Source: an uncultured Prevotellaceae bacterium (GTDB lineage: Bacteria; Bacteroidota; Bacteroidia; Bacteroidales; Bacteroidaceae). From it: a DNA stretch of 5,819 nt. The stretch spans positions 1 through 5,819 of the forward strand of contig CATXZX010000139.1 in the NCBI GenBank assembly GCA_958404085.1, given 5' to 3'. Below the pieces are notes generated by a model. It worked only from the letters and a program-made list of their open reading frames with translations, was not told the origin of the DNA and searched no databases. Each line of letters starts with the position of its first letter. The stretch's first letter is position 1. Positions 1 to 5,819 of the stretch are shown here, one piece after another. The position numbers and the translations under genes are program-made.

Positions 1-178
1 TTTTATGGCGTGCCACACGTCGCTCATATTGCCCGAGTTTCCTGACCGAATCGTTCTGTGCCGTCATGCAACGGCACACATCGCAAGCCACACAACTATC
101 GGCCAAAGCCACAGTACCTGCCGCTTTCGCCCACAAGGTTGCCACACCCATCATCAGGCTAATAACGCACCTCTTCAT
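1..178 (-). CDS. Partial small exported cysteine-rich protein, function unknown (N-terminal 59 codons)
   Basis: This reading frame runs off the left edge, so only its first 59 residues are visible. It begins MKRCVISLMMGVATLWAKAA, a good signal peptide: Lys2-Arg3, then a hydrophobic core, then small residues near 19-21. The segment after it holds a cysteine cluster, C29-x2-C32-x2-C35-x-C37, followed by a charged stretch (QNDSVRKLGQYERRVARHK) of helical character. I chose the ATG at 178 because it supplies the basic n-region. An in-frame ATG at 184 would add Met-Arg, and ATGs at 154 and 151 would remove the basic residues. The frame is closed by a TGA at 197-199. The start overlaps the end of the upstream phosphoesterase gene by 20 bases, so the two are probably co-transcribed and translationally coupled. 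From memory, phosphoesterases of this type in Bacteroides are often followed by an exported, possibly outer-membrane, protein with a similar charged N-terminus. That is a weak recollection, and no function is assigned. Confidence 0.68.
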   Translation of the reverse strand, partial: MKRCVISLMMGVATLWAKAAGTVALADSCVACDVCRCMTAQNDSVRKLGQYERRVARHK

Positions 179-965
179 ACGCATAATCTTCAGGAGTCAG
201 AGTAAACACAAGATAGGCACGGCTCTTTGCCGCACCACATTCATAATAAGGAATGCCGTCGCGGAACGGTTCATCAATGGAAAAGCGGTGATCGTGGCCG
301 CAAATGCAGAAAGCCAGTCCCGGAAACTTATGCAGTTCATCCTGAAAAGGCAACACGACGTTGTTGTTGAACTGTTCCGTAAAAGGTTTGGCGTGCATCG
401 CCACAATTGTGCGCGTCACGTGTCCGGCCACACTGTCGCAATCGGTCCGCATAAAACCGAAGTCGGGTATCGGAACCGAATAGTCAAATTCAAAAGCATT
501 GGTATTCAGACAAAGAAAGTGGTTGTTGCCTGCCGTAAACGAGAAGTTCGTCTTGCCGAATACGCGACAGAACGTCGCTTCGCCCGTACCCAGACAGTCG
601 TGGTTGCCTATCAGGCAAACATAGGGTGCGTGCAGGTTCTGCAGGATGTCCCTCATCCACAGAAATTCCTTGGTCACGCCAAAGTCCGAAATGTCGCCGC
701 AATGTACCACAAAGTCTATCGTAGGATCGGCATTGATGGAACGGACCGCAGCCTGCGTCTCGTCGTACCAGCGCTGTGTATCGCTGATAACCGCGAAGCG
801 GATCGTGTCCTGCCCCTCGCACGAAGTCTCTATCAGCTTCATGTTGCGCTCGTTAATCCCGGTCGGTCCCGTCACATCCACGTCATAAGGATGGTATTCT
901 ATCAGGTTGCAGGAAAATAGGATACACACTGACAACAAAGCGGCTCTGTTTAAAAATTTCATCAT
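159..965 (-). CDS. Calcineurin-like metallophosphoesterase, predicted lipoprotein
   Basis: This 268-residue protein is a binuclear-metal phosphoesterase that would hydrolyse phosphomonoesters or diesters; the substrate is unknown. The family motifs appear in order: D62-T-Q64 (normally DxH), G90-D91-x2-D94, G120-N-H-D123, H191 in AMHAKP, and G223-H-D-H226. The length suits a single catalytic domain. The N-terminus has a basic/hydrophobic leader ending in LFSC, so Cys19 is the likely lipidated residue after signal peptidase II cleavage. No acidic surface-export signal follows the Cys, so it may face the periplasm (inference). Two consecutive ATGs (965 and 962) could start it; both lack a Shine-Dalgarno, as usual in Bacteroidota. 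The stop TAG lies inside the next leftward gene, implying a two-gene operon read from the intergenic region. Motif I has Gln instead of the metal-binding His. I recall the same SDTQRWYDE pattern in Bacteroides homologues, so it is probably a subfamily trait and not damage. Confidence 0.93.
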   Translation of the reverse strand: MMKFLNRAALLSVCILFSCNLIEYHPYDVDVTGPTGINERNMKLIETSCEGQDTIRFAVISDTQRWYDETQAAVRSINADPTIDFVVHCGDISDFGVTKEFLWMRDILQNLHAPYVCLIGNHDCLGTGEATFCRVFGKTNFSFTAGNNHFLCLNTNAFEFDYSVPIPDFGFMRTDCDSVAGHVTRTIVAMHAKPFTEQFNNNVVLPFQDELHKFPGLAFCICGHDHRFSIDEPFRDGIPYYECGAAKSRAYLVFTLTPEDYAYEEVRY

Positions 966-1001
966 CGGTTTCTAAATCAAATCATAGAAGGAGATAACTA
1001 T

Positions 1002-1036
1002 CAAAAATAATGCAAATATACCTTTTTCCCTCCAAA
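1002..1036 (-). promoter_or_regulatory. Candidate leftward promoter for the phosphoesterase gene
   Basis: Read on the minus strand, TATTTTTG (1009-1002) matches the Bacteroides -7 consensus TAnnTTTG exactly, and TTTG (1036-1033) matches the -33 element. The spacer is 23 bases, about three longer than usual. A second overlapping -7 candidate, TATATTTG (1020-1013), also matches exactly but has only TTTA (1047-1044) at the -33 side, again with 23 bases. Either would give a short 5' leader of roughly 30-40 bases before the ATG at 965. The consensus is established for Bacteroides; which box is used is inference. Confidence 0.45.
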
Positions 1037-1269
1037 CAGCTTCTAAATAAAAACTGTTTTTATGTTAAAAGTTTTCGTTCTACTTCCGATTCTTCCGAGG
1101 CTCCCTTCCACACATCTCCGTGCTATTTTAAAACAGCGGCCTGCTATTTTCCACAACCGGCCTTGTTTTTCCGAGTCGCACCGTCACACATCATACAAGC
1201 ACTCTCTTACGCGGGCACAACCCGACCCTACGTTTCCGCATCGGGCCCGTTTTGACCGGTTTCAGTACC

Positions 1270-1306
1270 TGTATTGGATAAAAAAACGGGAATTTTATCC
1301 AGTACA
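1270..1306. repeat. 14-bp inverted repeat (hairpin) with a 9-base loop
   Basis: The left arm TGTATTGGATAAAA (1270-1283) pairs with the right arm TTTTATCCAGTACA (1293-1306). All 14 positions pair if one G-U wobble is allowed, as RNA read on the plus strand; as DNA it is 13 of 14. The loop AAACGGGAA (1284-1292) contains AAACGGG, which is complementary to CCCGTTT at 1246-1252, so a pseudoknot or an alternative longer stem is possible. Neither strand shows a T-run right after the stem, and no gene ends nearby, so it is not a standard terminator. It may be a dyad operator or part of a structured RNA; nothing in the sequence decides between them. Confidence 0.6.
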
Positions 1307-1410
1307 ACGTATTTATCGGATATAATAAAACAGAAACATGTATATAGTCATACGCAAAATATCAACAGCTCATGTATTCTTCCTACTTCATAACCATCCG
1401 ACGAAAATCT

Positions 1411-1424
1411 GTTCCCATGGGAGC
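1411..1424. repeat. Short palindrome centred on CCATGG
   Basis: TCCCATGGGA (1413-1422) is a perfect 10-base palindrome. A G-C pair and a T-G wobble flank it, giving 14 symmetric bases. It lies about 50 bases upstream of the rightward -33 box, a place where an activator could bind, but a match of this length is also expected by chance at modest frequency. Confidence 0.3.
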
Positions 1425-1474
1425 GAATATAAAATGGAATAAAGCCATAGTGGCGGCAAAAAAACAAGTCGGAT

Positions 1475-1506
1475 GTTGCCCCTTCAATGGATTTATAGTA
1501 ACTTTG
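1475..1506 (+). promoter_or_regulatory. Bacteroides-type promoter for the rightward LPS/lipid A operon
   Basis: GTTG (1475-1478) is a three-of-four match to the -33 box TTTG. After a 20-base spacer comes TAACTTTG (1499-1506), an exact match to the -7 box TAnnTTTG. Transcription would start about 1511-1515 and give a leader of roughly 30-35 bases before the ATG at 1546. That leader is A/T-rich and has no Shine-Dalgarno, as usual for Bacteroidota. Motif, spacing and position agree, so this is the best-supported promoter in the window. Confidence 0.68.
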
Positions 1507-1545
1507 CTCCGACGATAATTACGAAATTTAAGTTTCAACCGAAGC

Positions 1546-2610
1546 ATGGCACATGTGTTGGCCTTCCGATTTTCGGCTTTCGGCGATGTGGCGATGACGG
1601 TTCCGGTCGTATATTCATTTGCCGTACAATATCCTCAGCACCAGATTACGGTGGTGAGTCGTGAGGCGTACGCCCCGCTGTTCGGCCACCTGCCCGAAAA
1701 CGTCCGTTTCTACGGAGTCAACCTCGACGACTACCGCGGCATACGCGGTCTGAACAAGCTCTACAATGAACTAAGAACCATTCCCTTCAGCCACGTAGCC
1801 GACTGGCACAACGTGCTTCGTACCCGTTTTTTTCGGCTGCGCCTGCGGCTCGACGCCTTTCCCGTAGCTGTCATCCGCAAGGGACGGACCGAAAAGAGCA
1901 GTCTGACCCGCAGGCATTGCAAGAAGTTCCGGCCACTGAAAACCTCCTTCGTGCGCTATGCCGACGTACTGGCCGAACTGGGATTCCCGGTCCGCCTATC
2001 CTACCGGCCTCGGCGTCCCGACCTTCCCGCAGGCCTCTACGCGAGTCTGCCCGACCTCTCGGGCGGCAAACAGACCGGTCGACACTGGATAGGCATCGCA
2101 CCCTTTGCTAAACATCCGGGAAAAATCTATCCGCCCGAACTGATGGAACAGGTTGTCGAAAGCCTTTCGCGGCAGCCGGACGTGCGCATCCTGCTATTCG
2201 GGGGCGGCCGTTCCGAAAAAGAACTTTGCGAAACATGGGCCGCACGCTATCAGCGGGTAACCTCGCTCGTCGGAAAACTCCGTACGGCCGACGAATTATA
2301 CCTCATTAGCCAGCTCGACGTCATGCTCTCTATGGACTCGGCCAACATGCACCTGGCCTCGCTCGTCGGCACACGCGTGTTGTCCGTCTGGGGAGCCACT
2401 CATCCCTACGCAGGCTTCATGGGTTGGGGACAGGCCGAAGCCGACGCCATCCAGCTGCCCCTTGCATGTCGTCCTTGTTCCGTATTCGGAAAGAAAAAAT
2501 GCTACCGGGGCGACTACGCCTGTCTCCGGCAGATCAGTCCCCAAACAATCGTCGAACGCCTGATGCAGGCGTTGGCCAAACCACCGTTACCCCAAACGCC
2601 CCTTTCATGA
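1546..2610 (+). CDS. Glycosyltransferase family 9 protein (ADP-heptose:LPS heptosyltransferase-like)
   Basis: This 354-residue protein, a normal length for the family, has the GT-B fold signatures of GT9, which transfer heptose or related sugars from a nucleotide donor to the LPS inner core on the cytoplasmic side of the inner membrane. The N-terminal acceptor-side motif is R8-F-S-A-F-G-D14, whose Asp corresponds to the proposed catalytic base of WaaC. The donor-binding half starts near residue 182 (IGIAPFAKHPGK), followed by ILLFGGGRSEKE (215-226), the S262-M-D264-S-A-N-M-H269 motif and SVWGATHP (280-287). A cysteine set C308-x2-C311-x7-C319-x6-C326 near the C-terminus recurs in many GT9 proteins of this phylum, as I recall. 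The start is the first ATG after a consensus promoter. Its TGA overlaps the next gene's ATG as ATGA, so the two are translationally coupled. The exact sugar and acceptor cannot be read from the sequence. Confidence 0.93.
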   Translation: MAHVLAFRFSAFGDVAMTVPVVYSFAVQYPQHQITVVSREAYAPLFGHLPENVRFYGVNLDDYRGIRGLNKLYNELRTIPFSHVADWHNVLRTRFFRLRLRLDAFPVAVIRKGRTEKSSLTRRHCKKFRPLKTSFVRYADVLAELGFPVRLSYRPRRPDLPAGLYASLPDLSGGKQTGRHWIGIAPFAKHPGKIYPPELMEQVVESLSRQPDVRILLFGGGRSEKELCETWAARYQRVTSLVGKLRTADELYLISQLDVMLSMDSANMHLASLVGTRVLSVWGATHPYAGFMGWGQAEADAIQLPLACRPCSVFGKKKCYRGDYACLRQISPQTIVERLMQALAKPPLPQTPLS

Positions 2611-3491
2611 AGAATCTGACATACAACCTGACCAAAGGACTCATGTATCTGCTTTCCCTGCTTCCGTTCTGGGTCCTTTACCGCATATCCGACCTGCTGT
2701 ATCTTTTTGTATTCTATCTGATACGTTACCGTCGGCCCCTCGTCCGCAAAAACCTGCGCAACTCTTTTCCCGACAAGACCGAAAAAGAGCGCCGGCGCAT
2801 CGAAAAAGATTTTTACGCGTTCTTTTGCGACTACATCGTAGAGACTGTCAAGATTTTGTCTATCCCGCCCGAAAAGATGAAACGCCACATGGAGTTCATC
2901 GGCTTCGAGCAAATGGAAGATGCCCTGACGCGCCATACCAGTTGCTTCCTGTATCTGGGTCACTACTGCAACTGGGAATGGATAGCCTCCATACCCTTGT
3001 GGTGCCGTCAGCCTGATATTCATTTCGCCCAGCTCTACCACCCGCTTCATAGTCCGCTGTTCGACCGTCTGTTCCTCGAACTGCGCGGCCGCTTCGGCAG
3101 CGAGAACGTCCGCAAGCAAGACGCTTTGCGTCACATACTGAACTATAACCGCAACAAGCAGAAGAATGTTGTAGGCTTCATCTCCGACCAGACGCCGCGC
3201 TGGGTAAACATTCATGAATGGGTGACCTTCCTCAACCAGGACACGCCCGTCTTTATCGGCACGGAGCGCATCGGCAAGAAAGTGGATGCCGCTATTTTCT
3301 TCTGCGACATCACCCGGCCGAAACGCGGATACTACCGCGCCGTACTCCGCCCCATGACCGAAGATATCCGCTCGTACCCCGATTATGAACTGACGGCCCT
3401 TTACATGCGCGAACTGGAGGCCTGCATACGTCGGGCGCCGGCCTTTTGGCTATGGACACACAACCGGTGGAAACGCCAGCGCACGCAGTAG
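2607..3491 (+). CDS. Lipid A biosynthesis late acyltransferase (LpxL/HtrB family)
   Basis: This 294-residue protein would transfer a secondary fatty acyl chain onto lipid A precursor at the cytoplasmic face of the inner membrane. A hydrophobic N-terminal segment (about residues 11-39) is the expected membrane anchor. The catalytic motif is H119-Y-C-N-W-E124 in a LGHYCNWEW context: HX4E, where Escherichia coli LpxL has HX4D. Other family blocks are SDQTPRW (193-199), TPVFIGTERIGKK (212-224) and the C-terminal WLWTHNRWK (281-289). The frame stays open upstream to 2424, but the start at 2607 is preferred: it gives the usual family N-terminus, and the upstream extension only re-reads the glycosyltransferase gene in another frame. 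The 4-base ATGA overlap indicates coupling to that gene, so both probably act in LPS/lipid A assembly. The acyl chain and the position acylated are not evident. Confidence 0.93.
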   Translation: MKNLTYNLTKGLMYLLSLLPFWVLYRISDLLYLFVFYLIRYRRPLVRKNLRNSFPDKTEKERRRIEKDFYAFFCDYIVETVKILSIPPEKMKRHMEFIGFEQMEDALTRHTSCFLYLGHYCNWEWIASIPLWCRQPDIHFAQLYHPLHSPLFDRLFLELRGRFGSENVRKQDALRHILNYNRNKQKNVVGFISDQTPRWVNIHEWVTFLNQDTPVFIGTERIGKKVDAAIFFCDITRPKRGYYRAVLRPMTEDIRSYPDYELTALYMRELEACIRRAPAFWLWTHNRWKRQRTQ

Positions 3492-3530
3492 TCCGGCCTC
3501 ATACCGAACCAAACAAAAACAAACTATATA
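3492..3530 (+). promoter_or_regulatory. A-rich translation leader between acyltransferase and protease genes
   Basis: The 39-base gap ends in an A-rich tract (AACCAAACAAAAACAAACTATATA) directly before the ATG at 3531. It has no Shine-Dalgarno and no TAnnTTTG box, and I found none in the last part of the acyltransferase gene. A-rich unstructured leaders are the usual ribosome entry context in Bacteroidota. The missing promoter motif supports read-through from the upstream operon, though a non-consensus promoter cannot be excluded. Confidence 0.35.
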
Positions 3531-5819
3531 ATGAAAAAATCGCTTCTTGCGGCTGTCTGCCTGACAGCACTTTCGGCCCACGCGGCCGATGCACCGTTAT
3601 GGTTGCGCAGTTGTGCCATCAGCCCGGACGGCACATCCATCGCCTTTACGTACAAAGGAGACATCTACACGGTACCGGCCGGCGGCGGAAAGGCCACGCC
3701 GCTCACGACAAACCCCGCACACGACATGCACCCCGTATGGTCGCCCGACGGAAAGAACATCGCTTTTTCGTCGAACCGGTCCGGAAATTTCGACATTTAC
3801 ATCGTTCCGGCCTCGGGCGGCGCTCCCAAACGCCTCACCACCCACTCCAACAACGAATATGTGGAGACTTTTCTCGACAACAGCCACATTCTTTACAAAG
3901 CCGACATCATGCCTGCGGCCGAGGACGGAGTTTTTCCCAGCAGCGTCTACACCCAGGTGTACGAAGTAAGCACCGACGGCGGACGACCCCGCCAGTTCTG
4001 CTCGCTGACCATGGAGGACATCTCCGTCAACACCAGCGGACAATTGCTCTACCAGGACAAAAAAGGCTACGAGGACACCTGGCGTAAGCACCACACCTCA
4101 GCCGTTACGCGTGACATCTGGCTGACATCGAAAGAAAGCGGAAAAGAACGCACTTTCCGCCGCCTTACGACCTTCAAGGGCGAAGACCGCAACCCCGTAT
4201 GGGCCGCCGACGGAAAAAACTTCTATTACCTGAACGAGGAAAGCGGTTCCATGAATATCTACAAAGCCGACCTGAACGGCAAGAAAAACCAGCTGACAAA
4301 CTTCAAGAAACATCCGGTACGCTACCTGAGCGCTTCGCGCAACGGTGTCCTCTGTTTCAGCTACGACGGCGAACTCTATACCATGACCGAGGGCGGAAAA
4401 CCGCGTAAGATCGCCATCGAAATCGTCGGCGACGTCATGGAAAATCCCGTTTCCACGTACACCGTACACAACGGAAGCCGCTACATGTCGCTCTCGCCCG
4501 ATGAAAAAGAAATTGCCTTCATCGCCAACGGAAACGTGTACGTCACGTCCGTCGAATACAGTACCACCAAGCGCATCACGAACACCACGGCCGAAGAACG
4601 TAATGTCTCCTTCAGTGCCGACGGTCGCAGCCTGGTTTACGCCTCGCAGCGCAACGGTATGTGGGGCATCTACCGCACGTCGCTCGTACGTGAGGACGAC
4701 AAGCACTTCACTTATGCGCACGAACTGAAAGAAGAGCCTCTCATCGTAAGCAACGAGCCTTGTTTCGCTCCCCAGTACTCGCCCGACGGCAAGGAAATAG
4801 CCTTTTTGGCCAACCGAACGGAGATACGCATCTATAACGTGAAGTCAAAATCCATCCGCACCGTACTTCCGCAGAAATACAACTTCTCCTATACCGACTA
4901 CGACCAGGATTTCCAGTGGTCGCCTGACAGCAAATGGATTCTGACGCGCTACATCGGCATCGGAGGATGGAACAATACGGACATTGCGTTGGTTAAGGCC
5001 GATGGCAAACAGGTCGTAAACCTGACCGAAAGCGGTTACAGCGACGGACAACCGCGCTGGGCGCTGGGCGGAAAGGCCATGGTGTGGACCAGCGACCGGG
5101 CCGGTTACAGAAGCCACGGCAGCTGGGGCGCACAGAACGATGCCTACATCATGTTCTTCGATGCCGATGCCTACGACCGCTTCCGTATGAACAAGGAAGA
5201 GCGCGCCCTCTTCGACGAATACGAAAAAGAAGAGAAGGACAAGGCCGACAAGGAGAAGAACAAGAAGGAAGAAGAGAAGAAGGCCAAGGAAGAGAAAAAC
5301 AAAAAGAAAGACAAAGACAAGAAAGGCGAAGCCAAAGACGACAAGAAAGCAGAAGAGAAACCCGAAGATGTGCTGAAACTCGATTTGGAGAATTGCCGTG
5401 AGCGCGTGGTGCGCCTCACGATCAACTCATCGAACCTGGGTTCGTTCTACCTGGATAACAAGGGTGAAAACTTCTATTATCAGGCCGCTTTCGAAGGAGG
5501 TTACGACCTCTGGGTACACGATTTGCTCAACAACTCGACACGCATCGTGCAAAAAGGATTCGGCGGTGGCGAATTCATTCCCAACAAAGCCGGCAACACG
5601 CTCTATATCTCGAGCGGCCAACTGCGCAAAGTATCCCTGCCCGGCTGTAGCGTTACGAATATCAACTTTGCGGCCCAGGTCGAAAGCCACCCGGCAGAAG
5701 AACGTGCCTATGTGTTCGACCACGTAGCCGGCCTCATGCGCGACAAGTTCTATACGAAAGACATGCACGGCGTAGACTGGAATTTCTACACCGAGGCATA
5801 CCGACGCTTCCTGCCCCAC
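3531..5819 (+). CDS. Tricorn-like S41 family protease, partial (N-terminal 763 codons)
   Basis: The frame is open from the ATG at 3531 to the last base, with no stop, so the gene continues past the window. The visible 763 residues are about 70% of the roughly 1,070-1,090 usual for Bacteroidota tricorn homologues. Residues 1-19 form a signal peptide (MKKSLLAAVCLTALSAHAA, cleavage near 18-19), so the mature protein is periplasmic or exported. Beta-propeller blades follow, with repeated SPDG-type turns at residues 31-34, 71-74, 226-228, 322-325, 362-365, 417-420 and 464-467, consistent with the tandem propellers of tricorn. Residues 563-612 are a Lys/Glu/Asp-rich insert. Residues 719-763 (RAYVFDHVAGLMRDKFY, then DMHGVDW) are the start of the C-terminal protease half. 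The PDZ domain and the Ser/His catalytic residues lie outside. The expected role is degradation of peptides or misfolded proteins. It may share the upstream transcript, but a functional link to LPS synthesis is not shown. Confidence 0.93.
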   Translation, partial: MKKSLLAAVCLTALSAHAADAPLWLRSCAISPDGTSIAFTYKGDIYTVPAGGGKATPLTTNPAHDMHPVWSPDGKNIAFSSNRSGNFDIYIVPASGGAPKRLTTHSNNEYVETFLDNSHILYKADIMPAAEDGVFPSSVYTQVYEVSTDGGRPRQFCSLTMEDISVNTSGQLLYQDKKGYEDTWRKHHTSAVTRDIWLTSKESGKERTFRRLTTFKGEDRNPVWAADGKNFYYLNEESGSMNIYKADLNGKKNQLTNFKKHPVRYLSASRNGVLCFSYDGELYTMTEGGKPRKIAIEIVGDVMENPVSTYTVHNGSRYMSLSPDEKEIAFIANGNVYVTSVEYSTTKRITNTTAEERNVSFSADGRSLVYASQRNGMWGIYRTSLVREDDKHFTYAHELKEEPLIVSNEPCFAPQYSPDGKEIAFLANRTEIRIYNVKSKSIRTVLPQKYNFSYTDYDQDFQWSPDSKWILTRYIGIGGWNNTDIALVKADGKQVVNLTESGYSDGQPRWALGGKAMVWTSDRAGYRSHGSWGAQNDAYIMFFDADAYDRFRMNKEERALFDEYEKEEKDKADKEKNKKEEEKKAKEEKNKKKDKDKKGEAKDDKKAEEKPEDVLKLDLENCRERVVRLTINSSNLGSFYLDNKGENFYYQAAFEGGYDLWVHDLLNNSTRIVQKGFGGGEFIPNKAGNTLYISSGQLRKVSLPGCSVTNINFAAQVESHPAEERAYVFDHVAGLMRDKFYTKDMHGVDWNFYTEAYRRFLPH
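5217..5366 (+). other. Low-complexity Lys/Glu-rich insert in the tricorn-like protease
   Basis: These 150 bases encode residues 563-612, almost entirely Lys, Glu and Asp with a few Ala, Asn and Gly. The coding strand is nearly all purine plus some C, with a single T (in the TAC near the start). The insert separates two propeller blades and is probably a disordered or helical surface loop. Similar charged inserts at this place occur in Bacteroidota tricorn homologues as I recall, with variable length. There is no exact tandem unit, only irregular repetition of AAG/GAA/GAG/GAC codons. Confidence 0.8.

Larger units (their letters stand above)
966..1545. other. 580-base divergent intergenic region, no gene recognised
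   Basis: This A/T-rich stretch separates the leftward phosphoesterase unit from the rightward LPS/lipid A unit. It holds candidate promoters near each end, a 14-bp hairpin (1270-1306), an alternative pairing of C-rich and G-rich segments (1246-1290), a short palindrome (1411-1424) and a direct repeat TGCTATTTT (1121-1129 and 1142-1150). Open frames at 1010-1255 and 1062-1325 on the plus strand have compositions unlike the neighbouring proteins, lack recognisable motifs and overlap each other in different frames, so I do not call them genes. I see no tRNA, known riboswitch or insertion sequence. It is long for a simple divergent promoter region, so an untranslated RNA or a decayed gene remains possible. 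Confidence 0.7.

Noticed and set aside
66..920. Long plus-strand open frame of 284 codons
   Set aside because: It is antisense to the phosphoesterase, whose full motif set fixes the coding strand. The plus-strand product has no recognisable domain.
1270..1306. Reading the 14-bp hairpin as an intrinsic terminator
   Set aside because: The stem is A/T-rich, no T-run follows it on either strand, and no gene ends nearby on either side.
1010..1325. Two overlapping plus-strand frames (1010-1255 and 1062-1325) in the intergenic region
   Set aside because: They lack recognisable motifs, have no promoter or ribosome-entry context at a sensible distance (the AAGGAG near 986 is about 18 bases from the first ATG), and one starts within the leftward promoter zone.
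1252..1326. Sigma-70-like TTGACC (1252-1257) and TATAAT (1321-1326)
   Set aside because: They are over 60 bases apart, far too distant to act together, and the Bacteroidota primary sigma factor uses a different consensus.
2424..2606. Upstream extension of the acyltransferase frame
   Set aside because: These 61 codons overlap the glycosyltransferase in another frame, look like neither family, and would place the membrane anchor far from the N-terminus. The ATGA start at 2607 is better.
2514..3215. Minus-strand open frame of 233 codons
   Set aside because: It lies opposite the acyltransferase, which shows HX4E and other family motifs. It is a mirror frame produced by the G/C-ending codon bias.
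3446..4087. Plus-strand open frame of 213 codons over the protease start
   Set aside because: It overlaps the signal peptide and propeller of the protease in another frame, and its His/Arg-rich product is typical of a shadow frame.
4098..4721. Minus-strand open frame of 207 codons
   Set aside because: It is antisense to the continuous protease frame, which reads through this region with SPDG blade motifs.

Overview
The window looks like chromosomal core/accessory DNA from a Bacteroidales-type member of the Bacteroidota with fairly G+C-rich genes (codons often end in C or G). Three things point there. Start codons lack Shine-Dalgarno sequences and follow A/T-rich leaders. The main promoter fits the Bacteroides -33/-7 consensus (GTTG, 20 bases, TAACTTTG). 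The protein set (lipoprotein phosphoesterase with an SDTQ motif, HX4E lipid A acyltransferase, tricorn-like S41 protease with a Lys/Glu-rich insert) is typical of that phylum. The genus cannot be settled from the sequence.

Layout: positions 1-965 are a leftward two-gene unit. A calcineurin-like metallophosphoesterase lipoprotein (965 to 159) is followed, with overlapping ends, by the start of a small exported cysteine-rich protein (178 to the window edge). Positions 966-1545 are a 580-base intergenic region between divergent units. It carries candidate promoters for both directions and a 14-bp hairpin whose loop could pair with an upstream segment; no gene is recognised there. Positions 1546-5819 are a rightward unit: a GT9 heptosyltransferase-like glycosyltransferase (1546-2610), a lipid A late acyltransferase of the LpxL/HtrB family (2607-3491, ATGA overlap), and after 39 bases a tricorn-like S41 protease (3531 onward). 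The protease is open to the last base and cut by the window edge before its PDZ and catalytic domains.

How they fit: the glycosyltransferase and acyltransferase are stop-start coupled and both act on LPS/lipid A at the inner membrane, so they probably form a small envelope operon. The protease has a clear signal peptide and no visible promoter of its own, so it may be read from the same transcript, but no shared function is evident. The left unit encodes envelope-exported proteins of unknown physiological role.

No mobile element, CRISPR array, tRNA or rRNA was seen, and no clear new multi-gene system. The points most worth a second look are the structured element in the intergenic region, the exported Cys-cluster protein at the left edge, and the His-to-Gln change in the first phosphoesterase motif.
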